Shown here piece after piece: positions 1 through 8,657 of a stretch of DNA of 64,000 nucleotides. The DNA is from JADKAC01 sp964492065 (GTDB lineage: Bacteria > Bacteroidota > Bacteroidia > Chitinophagales > BACL12): positions 62,001 through 126,000 of the forward strand of contig CAZBHH010000003.1 in NCBI GenBank assembly GCA_964492065.1. Direction: 5' to 3'. The notes beneath the pieces were generated by a model. The model did not search any database, was not told the origin of the DNA, and saw only the letters and a program-made list of their open reading frames with translations. The position numbers were made by a program, and so were the translations under genes. Position 1 is the stretch's first letter. Each line of letters opens with the position of its first letter.

Positions 1-473
1 CAGAACGAACACGTGCGGTTACACCCTTCTGAAATCTTTAAGTAGGCAAAATGTTTCGGCGTGGAAATGCGGCGCTCGCCGATTAATTCGTGTTTGTAAT
101 CCGCTTTGAATTTTTGCAACAAACCCGGCAATTCCATAGTGCCGAACCATGCATCTACCTGCGGTATTTCCAATTGCAACTCTTCCCTATAGCGTTGCGA
201 CAGACAACCGGTGACATATAATTTTTCGATTTCGCCATTTGCCTTTGCCTCTGCGTAATTTAAAATCGTATTGATACTTTCCTGTTTTGCATTTTCGATA
301 AATCCACAGGTATTGATAATTACAATATTACAATCGTCTTTCGGCCTTTCGTGGTAGGCATCGATTTGGTTGCCCTTCAGTTGCGTCAACAATACTTCGC
401 TGTCCACGACATTTTTTGAACAGCCGAGTGTTATGATATTTACTTTGTCTTTATTGGATTTTTTTGTTTTCAA
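1..473 (-). CDS. rimO: Ribosomal protein S12 methylthiotransferase RimO (N-terminal part, cut by window edge)
   Basis: RimO is a radical SAM enzyme that adds a methylthio group to a conserved aspartate of ribosomal protein S12 (uS12). The visible 157 residues hold the UPF0004 domain, starting with the family motif TLGCSKNVVDSEVL near residue 14 and a second cluster Cys in INTCGF, and they run into the radical SAM motif (SEGCNRTCSF) exactly at the window edge, so the third cluster cysteine and the TRAM domain lie outside. The reading frame has no ATG. TTG at 473 is the only sensible start: it comes 12 nt after the ftsY stop and gives the expected short N-terminus before NIITLGC. Same strand as ftsY, probably co-transcribed with it. 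RimO rather than MiaB is favoured by the N-terminal motif; identification is confident. Confidence 0.9.
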   Translation of the reverse strand, partial: MKTKKSNKDKVNIITLGCSKNVVDSEVLLTQLKGNQIDAYHERPKDDCNIVIINTCGFIENAKQESINTILNYAEAKANGEIEKLYVTGCLSQRYREELQLEIPQVDAWFGTMELPGLLQKFKADYKHELIGERRISTPKHFAYLKISEGCNRTCSF

Positions 474-484
474 CCAATGCCGTT

Positions 485-1435
485 TTATTTGAACAACGCA
501 TCCACAAATGCCTCTTTGTTGAACACCTGCAGTTGCTCCATTTTTTCGCCTACACCGATATATTTTACCGGTATTTTAAACTGGTCGGCAATACCGAGCA
601 CCACGCCGCCTTTTGCCGTGCCATCCAATTTTGTAACGGCCAGTGCGGTGACTTCGGTAGCAGCTATAAACTGGCGGGCTTGTTCAAATGCATTTTGACC
701 GGTTGAGCCGTCCAACACCAGCAATACATCGTGCGGTGCCTCGGGGTACACTCTGCCTATCACCCGTTTGATTTTGCTCAGTTCGTTCATCAGGTTGGCC
801 TTATTGTGCAATCTGCCGGCCGTATCTATCAATACCACATCCGCCTGTTGTGCCTTTGCCGCATTGACTGTATCGAAAGCCACCGCTGCCGGGTCGGCCC
901 CCATGCCTTTCTGAACAATCGGCACCTCCACTCGTTTTGCCCATATACTCAATTGATCAACTGCTGCCGCCCGAAATGTATCTGCGGCTCCCAGTAATAC
1001 CTTATGCCCTTTTGCTTTAAACTGGTACGCCAGCTTACCTATGGTGGTGGTTTTCCCGACACCGTTGACGCCGACGATCAACATAATATAAGGCCTCGTG
1101 TTTACCGGTATTTCAAAATCGGTATTGTCGGGCACCTTGTTCTCGGTGAGCATAGCGATAATTTCTTCACGGAGCATGGCTTGTAACTGCTGCTCGCCTA
1201 CGTATTTATCGCGGGCTGCACGTGCTTCAATTCTGGCAATTATCTTCAATGTGGTATCGATACCTACATCGCTGCTCACCAGCACGTGTTCCAATTCATC
1301 CAGGAAATCGTCGTCAATTTTTGTTTTTCCGGCAATTGCCTTTGTGATACGGGATAAAATACCGGTGCGGGTTTTCTCCAGTCCCTTGTCCAGGTCTTCC
1401 TTCTTTTCTTTATTAAACCAGCCAAATAATGCCAT
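485..1435 (-). CDS. ftsY: Signal recognition particle receptor FtsY
   Basis: GTPase receptor that docks SRP-ribosome complexes at the inner membrane for co-translational insertion. The 316 residues comprise a short charged N-terminus (no long acidic A domain, as usual in Bacteroidota), the helical N domain (about 15-100) and the SRP GTPase G domain: P-loop GVNGVGKT at 122-129, DTFRAAA, DTAGR near 204, and TKLDGTAKGG near 268. The start MALFGWF has the amphipathic membrane-binding look typical of FtsY. It lies downstream of the rpmB-rpmG-DUF4295 operon, but an apparent intrinsic terminator separates them (1457-1486), so it may have its own promoter. rimO follows after 12 nt. Confidence 0.97.
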   Translation of the reverse strand: MALFGWFNKEKKEDLDKGLEKTRTGILSRITKAIAGKTKIDDDFLDELEHVLVSSDVGIDTTLKIIARIEARAARDKYVGEQQLQAMLREEIIAMLTENKVPDNTDFEIPVNTRPYIMLIVGVNGVGKTTTIGKLAYQFKAKGHKVLLGAADTFRAAAVDQLSIWAKRVEVPIVQKGMGADPAAVAFDTVNAAKAQQADVVLIDTAGRLHNKANLMNELSKIKRVIGRVYPEAPHDVLLVLDGSTGQNAFEQARQFIAATEVTALAVTKLDGTAKGGVVLGIADQFKIPVKYIGVGEKMEQLQVFNKEAFVDALFK

Positions 1436-1456
1436 GAATGATGCATATTTTATAAA

Positions 1457-1486
1457 TAAAAAAAGCCCCTATGATGCATAGAAGCT
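1457..1486 (-). terminator. Intrinsic terminator after the ribosomal-protein operon
   Basis: Read on the minus strand, a 10-bp stem (1486-1477 with 1473-1464, including two G-U pairs) with a 3-nt loop is followed by seven T. It sits between the DUF4295 stop and the ftsY start, so it would end or attenuate transcription of the rpmB-rpmG-DUF4295 operon before ftsY. Confidence 0.6.
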
Positions 1487-1510
1487 AAGAACGCATTGCG
1501 GAGAAACGTA

Positions 1511-1684
1511 TCAGGCGTTGCCTTTCAATACATCCTGTACACGGTCTTTGTGTACTATTTTTTCTTTAAAGATGTAGGCGCCGGTTTTCGGGGACTTCTC
1601 CGTTACGATAACTTTTACCATCTCTTTTCCGCCGCCGGAAATTTTTCCTTTACCTACCCGGGCGTTCTTCGATACTTTTCCCAT
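1511..1684 (-). CDS. DUF4295 family protein (probable ribosomal protein bL38)
   Basis: A 57-residue, very basic protein: starts MGKVSKNARVGKGKISGGGK, then MVKVIVTEKSPKTGAYIFKE, ending VQDVLKGNA. It is recognisable as DUF4295, found in Bacteroidota next to rpmG and rpmB. From memory, the cryo-EM structure of the Flavobacterium johnsoniae ribosome described a new large-subunit protein, bL38; I believe this family is that protein, but I cannot check it here. The gene is 2 nt downstream of rpmG, so it is clearly in the same operon. Composition, size and position all fit a ribosomal protein. The start ATG at 1684 is the only one. Confidence 0.85.
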   Translation of the reverse strand: MGKVSKNARVGKGKISGGGKEMVKVIVTEKSPKTGAYIFKEKIVHKDRVQDVLKGNA

Positions 1685-1686
1685 GA

Positions 1687-1875
1687 TTACTTAATTTCTT
1701 TGTGAACTGTTACTTTCTTTAAATACGGATTATACTTTTTCTGTTCAATCCTGTCAGGAGTATTACGCCTGTTTTTGGTCGTAATATACCGGGAAATGCC
1801 CGGGACATCGGTATTCTTTTGCTCGGTGCACTCCAGTATTACCTGAACTCTGTTGCCTTTGCTCTTCTTGGCCAT
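1687..1875 (-). CDS. rpmG: 50S ribosomal protein L33 (bL33)
   Basis: 62 residues, MAKKSKGNRVQVILECTEQK..., with the typical ITTKNRRNTPDRIEQKKYNP core. It has only one Cys, so it is the zinc-free (C-minus) form rather than the four-Cys zinc-ribbon form. Second gene of the rpmB-rpmG-DUF4295 operon; spacing 17 nt from rpmB and 2 nt to the next gene. Family-typical length; call is secure. Confidence 0.97.
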   Translation of the reverse strand: MAKKSKGNRVQVILECTEQKNTDVPGISRYITTKNRRNTPDRIEQKKYNPYLKKVTVHKEIK

Positions 1876-1892
1876 AACCGCTGGGTTTGTTT

Positions 1893-2123
1893 TTAATTAT
1901 TTTCTTTTTTCAATTCATTCAGATAAGCGGACAATCCCTTTTTGTTGATTGTCTTCAGCGTTGTTGCCGCTACTTTCAGTGTAATCCACCTATCCTCTTC
2001 GGCCAGATAAAACCGCTTTGTCTGCAGATTCGGGTAAAACCTGCGCTTAGTCTTTCTGTTAGATTTGGAAACATTGTTTCCGGTAATCGTCTTTTTTCCT
2101 GTTAATTCGCAAACACGTGCCAT
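1893..2123 (-). CDS. rpmB: 50S ribosomal protein L28 (bL28)
   Basis: 76 residues beginning MARVCELTGKKTITGNNVSKSNRKTKRRFYPNLQ, the L28 signature in which the N-terminal CELTGK and the basic KRRFYPN segment are conserved, and ending with a lysine-rich tail. It is the first gene of a three-gene ribosomal operon read toward ftsY. The upstream gap to the BNR gene is about 130 bp and holds no clear TAnnTTTG box. Confidence 0.97.
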   Translation of the reverse strand: MARVCELTGKKTITGNNVSKSNRKTKRRFYPNLQTKRFYLAEEDRWITLKVAATTLKTINKKGLSAYLNELKKENN

Positions 2124-2252
2124 GAAAATATTTTTCTAAAAATGGATTGCAAATATCGCAATTTTTACCAAACCAAACAAACCGGCGGGGGTTTATGCCA
2201 ACAGCATGGTGTGGATTGCCGCTTCCGGGCCTACGGGCGTTGTGGCGCCAGC

Positions 2253-5132
2253 CTATTCTTCGATGGTAAAGGGCTGTTTCAAAGCCGTGCCGTCGGGCTT
2301 TCGCCATAAGCAGTAGTAGGTTCCCGGTTTGAGGTAATAATTGCCGTCATCCGCCTGTTTATAGGTCTTTCTGTCTTTTACCGCCGACAGGTTAAACGAG
2401 TTGGCAATGCGGCTGTCGATATTCAGCGCATAATACCAGTAGTTCAAGCCGGCCTCCGCCGTATCGTGCATAACCAACAGGAGCGTATCGCCTGCATTGT
2501 AGATCTCGGCTTGTATTTCGGTTGCCTGCGGCACGTAGTACGCCAACCTAACCTTTTGGGTGTAGGGCTCGCCAAAAGACCAGAATTTATTGCCCTGTTG
2601 CGCATTGTAGCGCAAATTGCCCACCGGGAACACGTACAATTCCGATTGTAGTACTTCAGCACGCATAACGGATAATTCCTCAACGTCAGCACGATAAATA
2701 CTGCGACCGTGAGTGGCCACCAACAGGTCTTTATCCCTTTCCTGAATTGCCAGGTCATGCACTGCCACCCGTGGCAGGCCGCCGGAACACGCCATATAGC
2801 TCTTGCCCCGGTCCAGTGAAATATACAAACCGTTGTCGGTTCCGATAAACAGCAGATCTTCATTCGCCGGGCCTTCCTTTAACACATTCACCGGCTCGTA
2901 CGGCAGATTGGAAGATATATTTACCCAAGTGGCGCCATTGTCATCAGTCATATAAACATAAGGTTGGAAATTATCGAAGCGATAGCCGTTGAGGGTGACA
3001 TATACTCTTCCCACTTTATGCGCAGAAGCAACCACCGTGCTGACCCAGAGCGATGGCGGCAAACCCTTACCTATTTCCTGCCAAGTATAACCGCCGTCAT
3101 TGCTGCAGTGTACTTTTCCATCGTCGGTGCCGCAATAAATTAATCCGAATTTCAACGGCGATTCGTGAATGGAGGTAAGTGTTCCGTATGGCACATCGCC
3201 CTGCTTCGGGTTGGTGGTAAGATCAGGGCTAAGCGTTTTCATATCAGCGCCTTTGTGCAGCGAGCGATGAAAACGGTTAGATCCGTAATATAAAATATCG
3301 CGGTTGTGGCGGCTGAGCCAAATGGGTGTTTCCCAATTAAAGCGCAGGGGGTACTCTCCTACCTCTTGCCGCGGCCGGATTTCCATTGCATCGTCGGTGT
3401 CCAGGTTCACCCTGGCGTAATATCCGAACTGATATCCCGTATAAACAGTGCGGTTATCCCTGGTATCTACCTGTACCTGCATACCATCGCCACCGTTAAT
3501 TATTGAATAGGGATACTTGCCATAGGATTGCCAGCTATTGGAGGGCGTGTAGGTGGAAGGTCCGTACCAAACCCCGTTGTCCTGTAAACCGCCGTACACG
3601 TTGTAAGGCGTAGCATTATCCGTTTCTATCGAATAAAACTGACCGACAGGAGGTGAGACGGGTTTCAACCAGTTCTTACCACCATCGTAAGTCATATTGA
3701 TGCCACCGTCATTGCCGACAATAATGTGCTCGTCATTTTGGGGGTTAAACCATAAAGCGTGAAAATCCGCATGCATGTTGTCGGCGTCGAGACTTTTCCA
3801 TGTTTTACCGCCGTCTTCACTTTGTAACAGCGGCACACCGTAGATAATCACCTTTTGGGAGTTTTGAGGCGATACGTGTATTTTACCAAAATAATATCCA
3901 TATGTGTAATACATGTCGTCCATATAACCGTCGAAGGTCTTTTTCCAGGTGATGCCCGCATCATCGCTGCGGTACACTTCACAACCGATAATCGGGCTTT
4001 CAAACACATAGTCGCCCAGGTTCAAATACTCATTGATAACCGTTGGCCGGAATGTGCCATCCGCAACTTTTTGTTTCAGTATTTCGGCAGTATATTCCTT
4101 GGGAAATTGATTGAGCGCTAAAAATTTATCGAGTTTGTCGTTGTCGAGGGCGAGGAATTTTTCCCTGTTTATTTCATTAAAATCGCCGATTGTATATTTA
4201 CTCGTATCTGCAGGTTCCCCATCGCTATCAGCACGATGCTTTTGGTTGTCGATTACCGCATAAACAATATTCCCATCTGTAGGGGCCACAGCAATTCCAA
4301 TTCTGCCGACGCCTTCACCTGTAGGAAATCCCGATTCAGCCGTATTGAGTTTTTTCCAATTATCTCCGCCATCAGTAGATTTATAAATTCCCGAACCTGC
4401 TCCCGACTCCACCAGGTTCCACGCCCTGCGCTCCCGGTGCCACATTGCGGCATACAAAATGTCGGGGTTGTCCGATTGCATACTCAATTCAACGCCACCG
4501 GTATTTTCATCCACATACAACACCTGTTTCCAGTGCTTACCACCATCCGTAGTTTTATAAATTCCCCGTTCCGCATTGGGAGAATACAAGTGACCTAATG
4601 CCGCCACCCAAACGATATCGGGATTTTCTGGATGGCACAGTATTGCACCGATATGGTGCGATTCCGGAAGTCCCAAATACTCCCATGTAGCGCCTGCATC
4701 CACCGATTTATACATACCGGTTCCGGCATAAGAGGAGCGGCTGGAATTCACTTCACCCGTACCTACATAGATAGTACCCGTTTTCCAATGCACGGCGATA
4801 TCGCCGATTGTTATCACATCGGCATTGTCGAACACAGGTGTATATGACAGGCCGTTATTCCGGGTATGCCACAATCCTCCTGAGGCATAGGCAATGTAAA
4901 ATTCCATCGGATTTTCCGGGTTCACATCTAAATCCGTCACCCTGCCGCTCATAATGGCAGGTCCTATGTTTTCAAACTCCAGATTTTTTACCAGTGAATT
5001 GTCCCGGAGTTCCTTTACCGTTTGCAGACTGTTGAGCCTGTCTTTTGCAGGTGTTGGTTTTACCTGTGCCACGGTTACTTGTTGTACCAACATTACCAGG
5101 CTCAGTGTAACAGATATGAGAATACCCTTCAT
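2253..5132 (-). CDS. Secreted BNR/Asp-box repeat (sortilin-like) propeller protein
   Basis: 959 residues with an N-terminal signal peptide (about 1-22, cleavage near VTVAQ). The body carries repeated Asp-box motifs of the form S/T-x-D-x-G-x-T-W. I count about nine, for example KSVDAGATW, KTTDGGKHW, KSTDGGDNW, QSEDGGKTW, MTYDGGKNW, CSNDGGYTW and MTDDNGATW. They indicate two beta-propellers of the VPS10/glycosidase-like fold that are common in Bacteroidota and annotated as 'glycosyl hydrolase' or 'WD40/YVTN/BNR-like'. Catalytic sialidase residues cannot be identified, so an enzymatic role is not claimed. The C-terminus ends PFTIEE and lacks a T9SS sorting domain, so the protein is probably periplasmic or exported by another route. 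It stands alone, with 129 bp before rpmB and 245 bp after the rmlD-cysQ gene. Confidence 0.8.
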   Translation of the reverse strand: MKGILISVTLSLVMLVQQVTVAQVKPTPAKDRLNSLQTVKELRDNSLVKNLEFENIGPAIMSGRVTDLDVNPENPMEFYIAYASGGLWHTRNNGLSYTPVFDNADVITIGDIAVHWKTGTIYVGTGEVNSSRSSYAGTGMYKSVDAGATWEYLGLPESHHIGAILCHPENPDIVWVAALGHLYSPNAERGIYKTTDGGKHWKQVLYVDENTGGVELSMQSDNPDILYAAMWHRERRAWNLVESGAGSGIYKSTDGGDNWKKLNTAESGFPTGEGVGRIGIAVAPTDGNIVYAVIDNQKHRADSDGEPADTSKYTIGDFNEINREKFLALDNDKLDKFLALNQFPKEYTAEILKQKVADGTFRPTVINEYLNLGDYVFESPIIGCEVYRSDDAGITWKKTFDGYMDDMYYTYGYYFGKIHVSPQNSQKVIIYGVPLLQSEDGGKTWKSLDADNMHADFHALWFNPQNDEHIIVGNDGGINMTYDGGKNWLKPVSPPVGQFYSIETDNATPYNVYGGLQDNGVWYGPSTYTPSNSWQSYGKYPYSIINGGDGMQVQVDTRDNRTVYTGYQFGYYARVNLDTDDAMEIRPRQEVGEYPLRFNWETPIWLSRHNRDILYYGSNRFHRSLHKGADMKTLSPDLTTNPKQGDVPYGTLTSIHESPLKFGLIYCGTDDGKVHCSNDGGYTWQEIGKGLPPSLWVSTVVASAHKVGRVYVTLNGYRFDNFQPYVYMTDDNGATWVNISSNLPYEPVNVLKEGPANEDLLFIGTDNGLYISLDRGKSYMACSGGLPRVAVHDLAIQERDKDLLVATHGRSIYRADVEELSVMRAEVLQSELYVFPVGNLRYNAQQGNKFWSFGEPYTQKVRLAYYVPQATEIQAEIYNAGDTLLLVMHDTAEAGLNYWYYALNIDSRIANSFNLSAVKDRKTYKQADDGNYYLKPGTYYCLWRKPDGTALKQPFTIEE

Positions 5133-5377
5133 ACATAAAGTGTTTAATCACGAAAATAAACAAAGCGAAGGTATTCCAATAGGTTTTACTGTGGCGAATA
5201 TCTATCGCATATACACATTCGTCCGACTGGAGATTCCCAATATCCGATTGTTGCCGCTTAACATTATTAAATTTCGCCGGGACAATTCAACGTCGTAATA
5301 CCAGTTGCAATGGCGTAGTAATCCACTCTATACCTCAGTAGTAATCACGTTACCATGAATAGAATTTACAATTGCAA

Positions 5378-7021
5378 TCAGGCTTTTTCTACGATAAAAA
5401 ACGGATTCAATAAATTTTCCTTATTGTAAGTCAGGTCATCCATCTCATTAAAGATTTTTACCCTGGCGCCTGCTTCCAGCACAATGGCATGTCCTGCGGC
5501 TGTATCCCATTCCATCGTAGGTCCCAGGCGTGGATATACGTCGGCCTTCCCTTCCGCTACCAGGCAGAATTTGAGTGAGCTTCCGGCGGGTACAAAGTCA
5601 ACGGTAGTGTATTTTGATTCCATTTCTTTCAGGTAGGCATCAAATTCCGGAGAAGGATGCGAGCGGCTGCCGATCAATGCTATGGCATCTTTGCGGGGTT
5701 CCTGGATGCGCATGGCTGTTTCATTATTATGCGCATCTATTTTAAAGGCGCCGGCTCCCTGAACGGCGTAATAAATTATATTCTGTGCGGGGACTCCCAC
5801 TACGCCCAACACGGGTTTACCGTTGTGAATCAACGCAATATTTACAGTAAACTCACCATTCTTTTTTATAAACTCCTTAGTTCCGTCTAAAGGATCTACC
5901 AGCCAAAACCAATTCCAGTCTTTTCTCGTCTGGTAATCAATAGTTTTATTTTCTTCCGAGATAATGGGAATAGCCGGGAATGCCTCTTTTAATTGAAGAT
6001 TGATAATTTCATTGGATGCCTTATCGGCTTTTGTCAATGGTGAATTATCGCTTTTATCCGTTACTGCAAAGTCATCGGTATTGTAAATCTGCATGATCTT
6101 CTCCCCCGCTAAACGGGTAATCTCAATAATCTTTTTTACATCAATTTTTTCTAACATCTCATTTTGTTTTATTAACTGAATACATTTTTCAAGGCTGCTT
6201 CTCCACGGATGGAGTTCAAGGCCGGGGATTGCTTCTGCCGAGCGCAGGCTCAATACGGAATACGCAGGCCGGGCAGCAGGCGTAGGATATTGTTGTGTCG
6301 GAATGGGATTCACCGTACACGGCAATCCATAGGTCTGCATAATTGCTGTTGCAAACTCATACCAGCTCGCATCACCGTCATTGGCAAAATGATATATGCC
6401 AAAAGGAACTTCGTGCTCTGCAAACACGATTTTTAAGATACACTGCGCCAGGTCGGCGGCATAGGTCGGTCTTCCCCGCTGGTCGCTCACTACATTTACG
6501 GTATCCCGGTCTTTTCCCAGACGAATCATCGTCTTGACGAAATTATTTCCAAATGCTGAGTACACCCATGAGGTGCGGATGAGATACGTACGTGGATTCA
6601 GCGAGAGCGCCCGGTATTCGCCATCGGCTTTGGTCTTGCCATACACGCTCAATGGATCGGTTGCCATATCGGTTTCATAGGGTTGCACGGCGTTGCCGTT
6701 GAAAACGAAGTCCGTGCTGATATGCACGAATACCGCACGGCGATCACAACAGGCATTCGCTAAACTTTCAACACCGGTAACATTCACTGCATGGGCAATT
6801 TCCGGATTACTCTCCGCCATGTCAACCGCGGTGTAGGCTGCGCAGTTAATGCATATATCAAAAGGCGAGGATTTAAAAAACGCCTGCACCTCTTTGGCAT
6901 TGGTAATATCCAGTTCATCTACATCGACAAATGTGAAATGCGCATTGCCGTAATATTTTGACAATACACGCAATTCATTTCCCAATTGACCTTTGGAGCC
7001 GGTTATTAATATTTGCAGCAT
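5378..7021 (-). CDS. Fusion: dTDP-4-dehydrorhamnose reductase (RmlD) - 3'(2'),5'-bisphosphate nucleotidase (CysQ)
   Basis: One continuous 547-residue frame. Residues 1-288 are a full-length RmlD: NAD(P)-binding ITGSKGQLGNEL at the N-terminus, HISTDFVF, the YGKTK catalytic Tyr/Lys pair and the usual C-terminal LHPWRSSLEKCI. RmlD makes dTDP-L-rhamnose in the last step of the pathway. Residues 289-547, starting at an internal Met (6157), are a full-length CysQ/inositol-monophosphatase-type enzyme with the metal-binding DPLDGTKEF and EWDTAAGHAI motifs; CysQ hydrolyses 3'-phosphoadenosine 5'-phosphate. Both halves have normal stand-alone lengths. At the junction another frame reads TGA just before the internal ATG, so a one-base indel in the adjacent A-rich run could have joined two genes. 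It is the last gene of the rml operon, 2 nt after rmlC. Confidence 0.9.
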   Translation of the reverse strand: MLQILITGSKGQLGNELRVLSKYYGNAHFTFVDVDELDITNAKEVQAFFKSSPFDICINCAAYTAVDMAESNPEIAHAVNVTGVESLANACCDRRAVFVHISTDFVFNGNAVQPYETDMATDPLSVYGKTKADGEYRALSLNPRTYLIRTSWVYSAFGNNFVKTMIRLGKDRDTVNVVSDQRGRPTYAADLAQCILKIVFAEHEVPFGIYHFANDGDASWYEFATAIMQTYGLPCTVNPIPTQQYPTPAARPAYSVLSLRSAEAIPGLELHPWRSSLEKCIQLIKQNEMLEKIDVKKIIEITRLAGEKIMQIYNTDDFAVTDKSDNSPLTKADKASNEIINLQLKEAFPAIPIISEENKTIDYQTRKDWNWFWLVDPLDGTKEFIKKNGEFTVNIALIHNGKPVLGVVGVPAQNIIYYAVQGAGAFKIDAHNNETAMRIQEPRKDAIALIGSRSHPSPEFDAYLKEMESKYTTVDFVPAGSSLKFCLVAEGKADVYPRLGPTMEWDTAAGHAIVLEAGARVKIFNEMDDLTYNKENLLNPFFIVEKA

Positions 7022-7023
7022 AA

Positions 7024-7578
7024 TTAATATTTGAAATTTAACGTCACCTCTTCTAAGGTGGGTAGATTCCTGTCTTTTTCAGAAACAATTAACACGTCGT
7101 GCGGCAGTTTCCAGTCAATCTTCAAAGCGGGGTCGTTATAGGCAATTCCGCCATCGTGCTCTCTCGAATAAAAGTTATCGCATTTATAGAAGAACTCCGC
7201 CGTGGGCGACAATACGACAAACCCATGCGCAAATCCTCTGGGTATATATAATTGCTTGCGGTTTTCAGCGCTCAGCACGACACTGTAATGTTGTTTATAC
7301 GTCGGTGAGCCGATGCGTAAATCTACGGCTACATCCAACACTTCACCTGAAATAACCCGCACCAGTTTTGCCTGCGACATAGGCGGATGCTGAAAGTGCA
7401 GGCCACGCAATACGCCGTAGGATGACCGGCTTTGGTTATCCTGCACAAAATGCACATCGATATTTTTTTCGGCAAAGACATTTGCATTATAGCTCTCGTA
7501 AAAATACCCCCTTTCATCTTCGAACACTTTAGGTTCAAACACAAACAATCCGGGGATATGCGTATCGATTATCGGCAT
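7024..7578 (-). CDS. rfbC: dTDP-4-dehydrorhamnose 3,5-epimerase
   Basis: 184-residue cupin enzyme (RmlC), the third step of dTDP-L-rhamnose synthesis. Features seen: FEDERGYFYESY near 19-30, VLRGLHFQ with catalytic His61, the conserved RISGEV-like VISGEVLDVAVDLR strand (75-88), IPRGFAHGF (112-120) and catalytic Tyr131 in FFYKCDNFY. Length is normal. The gene is 23 nt after rmlB and 2 nt before the rmlD-cysQ fusion, so it belongs to one operon. Confidence 0.96.
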   Translation of the reverse strand: MPIIDTHIPGLFVFEPKVFEDERGYFYESYNANVFAEKNIDVHFVQDNQSRSSYGVLRGLHFQHPPMSQAKLVRVISGEVLDVAVDLRIGSPTYKQHYSVVLSAENRKQLYIPRGFAHGFVVLSPTAEFFYKCDNFYSREHDGGIAYNDPALKIDWKLPHDVLIVSEKDRNLPTLEEVTLNFKY

Positions 7579-7601
7579 ACCGTTTTACTTTGAATACGCA
7601 A

Positions 7602-8654
7602 TCAGCGATTTGCGTATTGGTTGTTGTAATATTGTTTATAAGCGCCACTGGTAACGTTGTGTAACCATTCGGTATTTTGCAGGTACCAGTCCACTGTTTT
7701 TTCCAGCCCCTCTTCAAATTGCAAACTGGGTTTCCAGCCCAATTCGGAGTGCAATTTGGACGCATCTATGGCATAGCGCAAATCGTGTCCTGCCCGGTCG
7801 GTAACATAGGTAATCAACTTCTCACTTGTGCCGTCCGGACGATTTAATTTCTTATCCATGATTTTGCACAACAGGCGGATTAAATCGATATTCTTCCACT
7901 CATTAAATCCCCCGATATTGTAAGTTTCTCCGTGTACGCCCTTGTGAAAGATTACATCGATTGCAGCGGCATGATCTTCCACCCACAGCCAGTCTCTCAC
8001 ATTTTCGCCCTTGCCGTACACCGGGATGTTCAGATTATTTTTTATATTGTTTATCGCCAGCGGGATTAGTTTTTCGGGAAACTGGTGCGATCCGTAATTA
8101 TTGGAGCAATTAGAAATGACCACCGGTAATTTATAGGTGTCTGCATATGCCCGTACAAAATGATCGCTGGAGGCTTTCGATGCCGAATACGGGCTATGCG
8201 GGTCGTAGGGTGTGGTTTCGGTAAACAATCCGTCCTGTGACAGTGAACCGTACACCTCGTCGGTGGAAATATGGTAAAAGAGGTTGCCACTGCGAGGCTC
8301 TTTCCAATGGTGTCGGGCTGCATTTAGCAGGTTTACGGTACCCACTACATTCGTCATTACAAACTCAATCGGGTTGGCGATACTCCTGTCCACATGTGAT
8401 TCGGCGGCGAGATGAATTACCGCATCAAAAGCGTGTTCGGCAAACAAGTTGAGAATGAACTGCGCATCGACAATATCCCCTTTGATAAATTTATAATTGG
8501 ATGCACTTTCAACATCGTGCAGGTTGTCCAGGTTACCCGCATACGTGAGATTATCCAGGTTCACAATAGTATAGCCGGGGTAATTATTTACAAATCTTCT
8601 CACGACGTGCGAGCCAATAAACCCGGCGCCTCCTGTAATTAAAATTTTCTTCAC
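7602..8654 (-). CDS. rfbB: dTDP-glucose 4,6-dehydratase
   Basis: 350-residue short-chain dehydrogenase of the extended type (RmlB) that converts dTDP-glucose to dTDP-4-keto-6-deoxyglucose. The NAD-binding motif GGAGFIGSH is at 8-16, the STDEVYG motif carrying active-site Asp/Glu is at 130-136, and YSASK gives catalytic Tyr156/Lys160. The length fits. It lies 3 nt after the DegT aminotransferase. The glucose-1-phosphate thymidylyltransferase RmlA that should supply its substrate is not in this window. Confidence 0.96.
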   Translation of the reverse strand: MKKILITGGAGFIGSHVVRRFVNNYPGYTIVNLDNLTYAGNLDNLHDVESASNYKFIKGDIVDAQFILNLFAEHAFDAVIHLAAESHVDRSIANPIEFVMTNVVGTVNLLNAARHHWKEPRSGNLFYHISTDEVYGSLSQDGLFTETTPYDPHSPYSASKASSDHFVRAYADTYKLPVVISNCSNNYGSHQFPEKLIPLAINNIKNNLNIPVYGKGENVRDWLWVEDHAAAIDVIFHKGVHGETYNIGGFNEWKNIDLIRLLCKIMDKKLNRPDGTSEKLITYVTDRAGHDLRYAIDASKLHSELGWKPSLQFEEGLEKTVDWYLQNTEWLHNVTSGAYKQYYNNQYANR

Positions 8655-8657
8655 TGA

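Noticed and set aside
2059..2307. 82-codon frame on the minus strand overlapping rpmB and the BNR gene
   Set aside because: Shadow frame across real genes; no motif.
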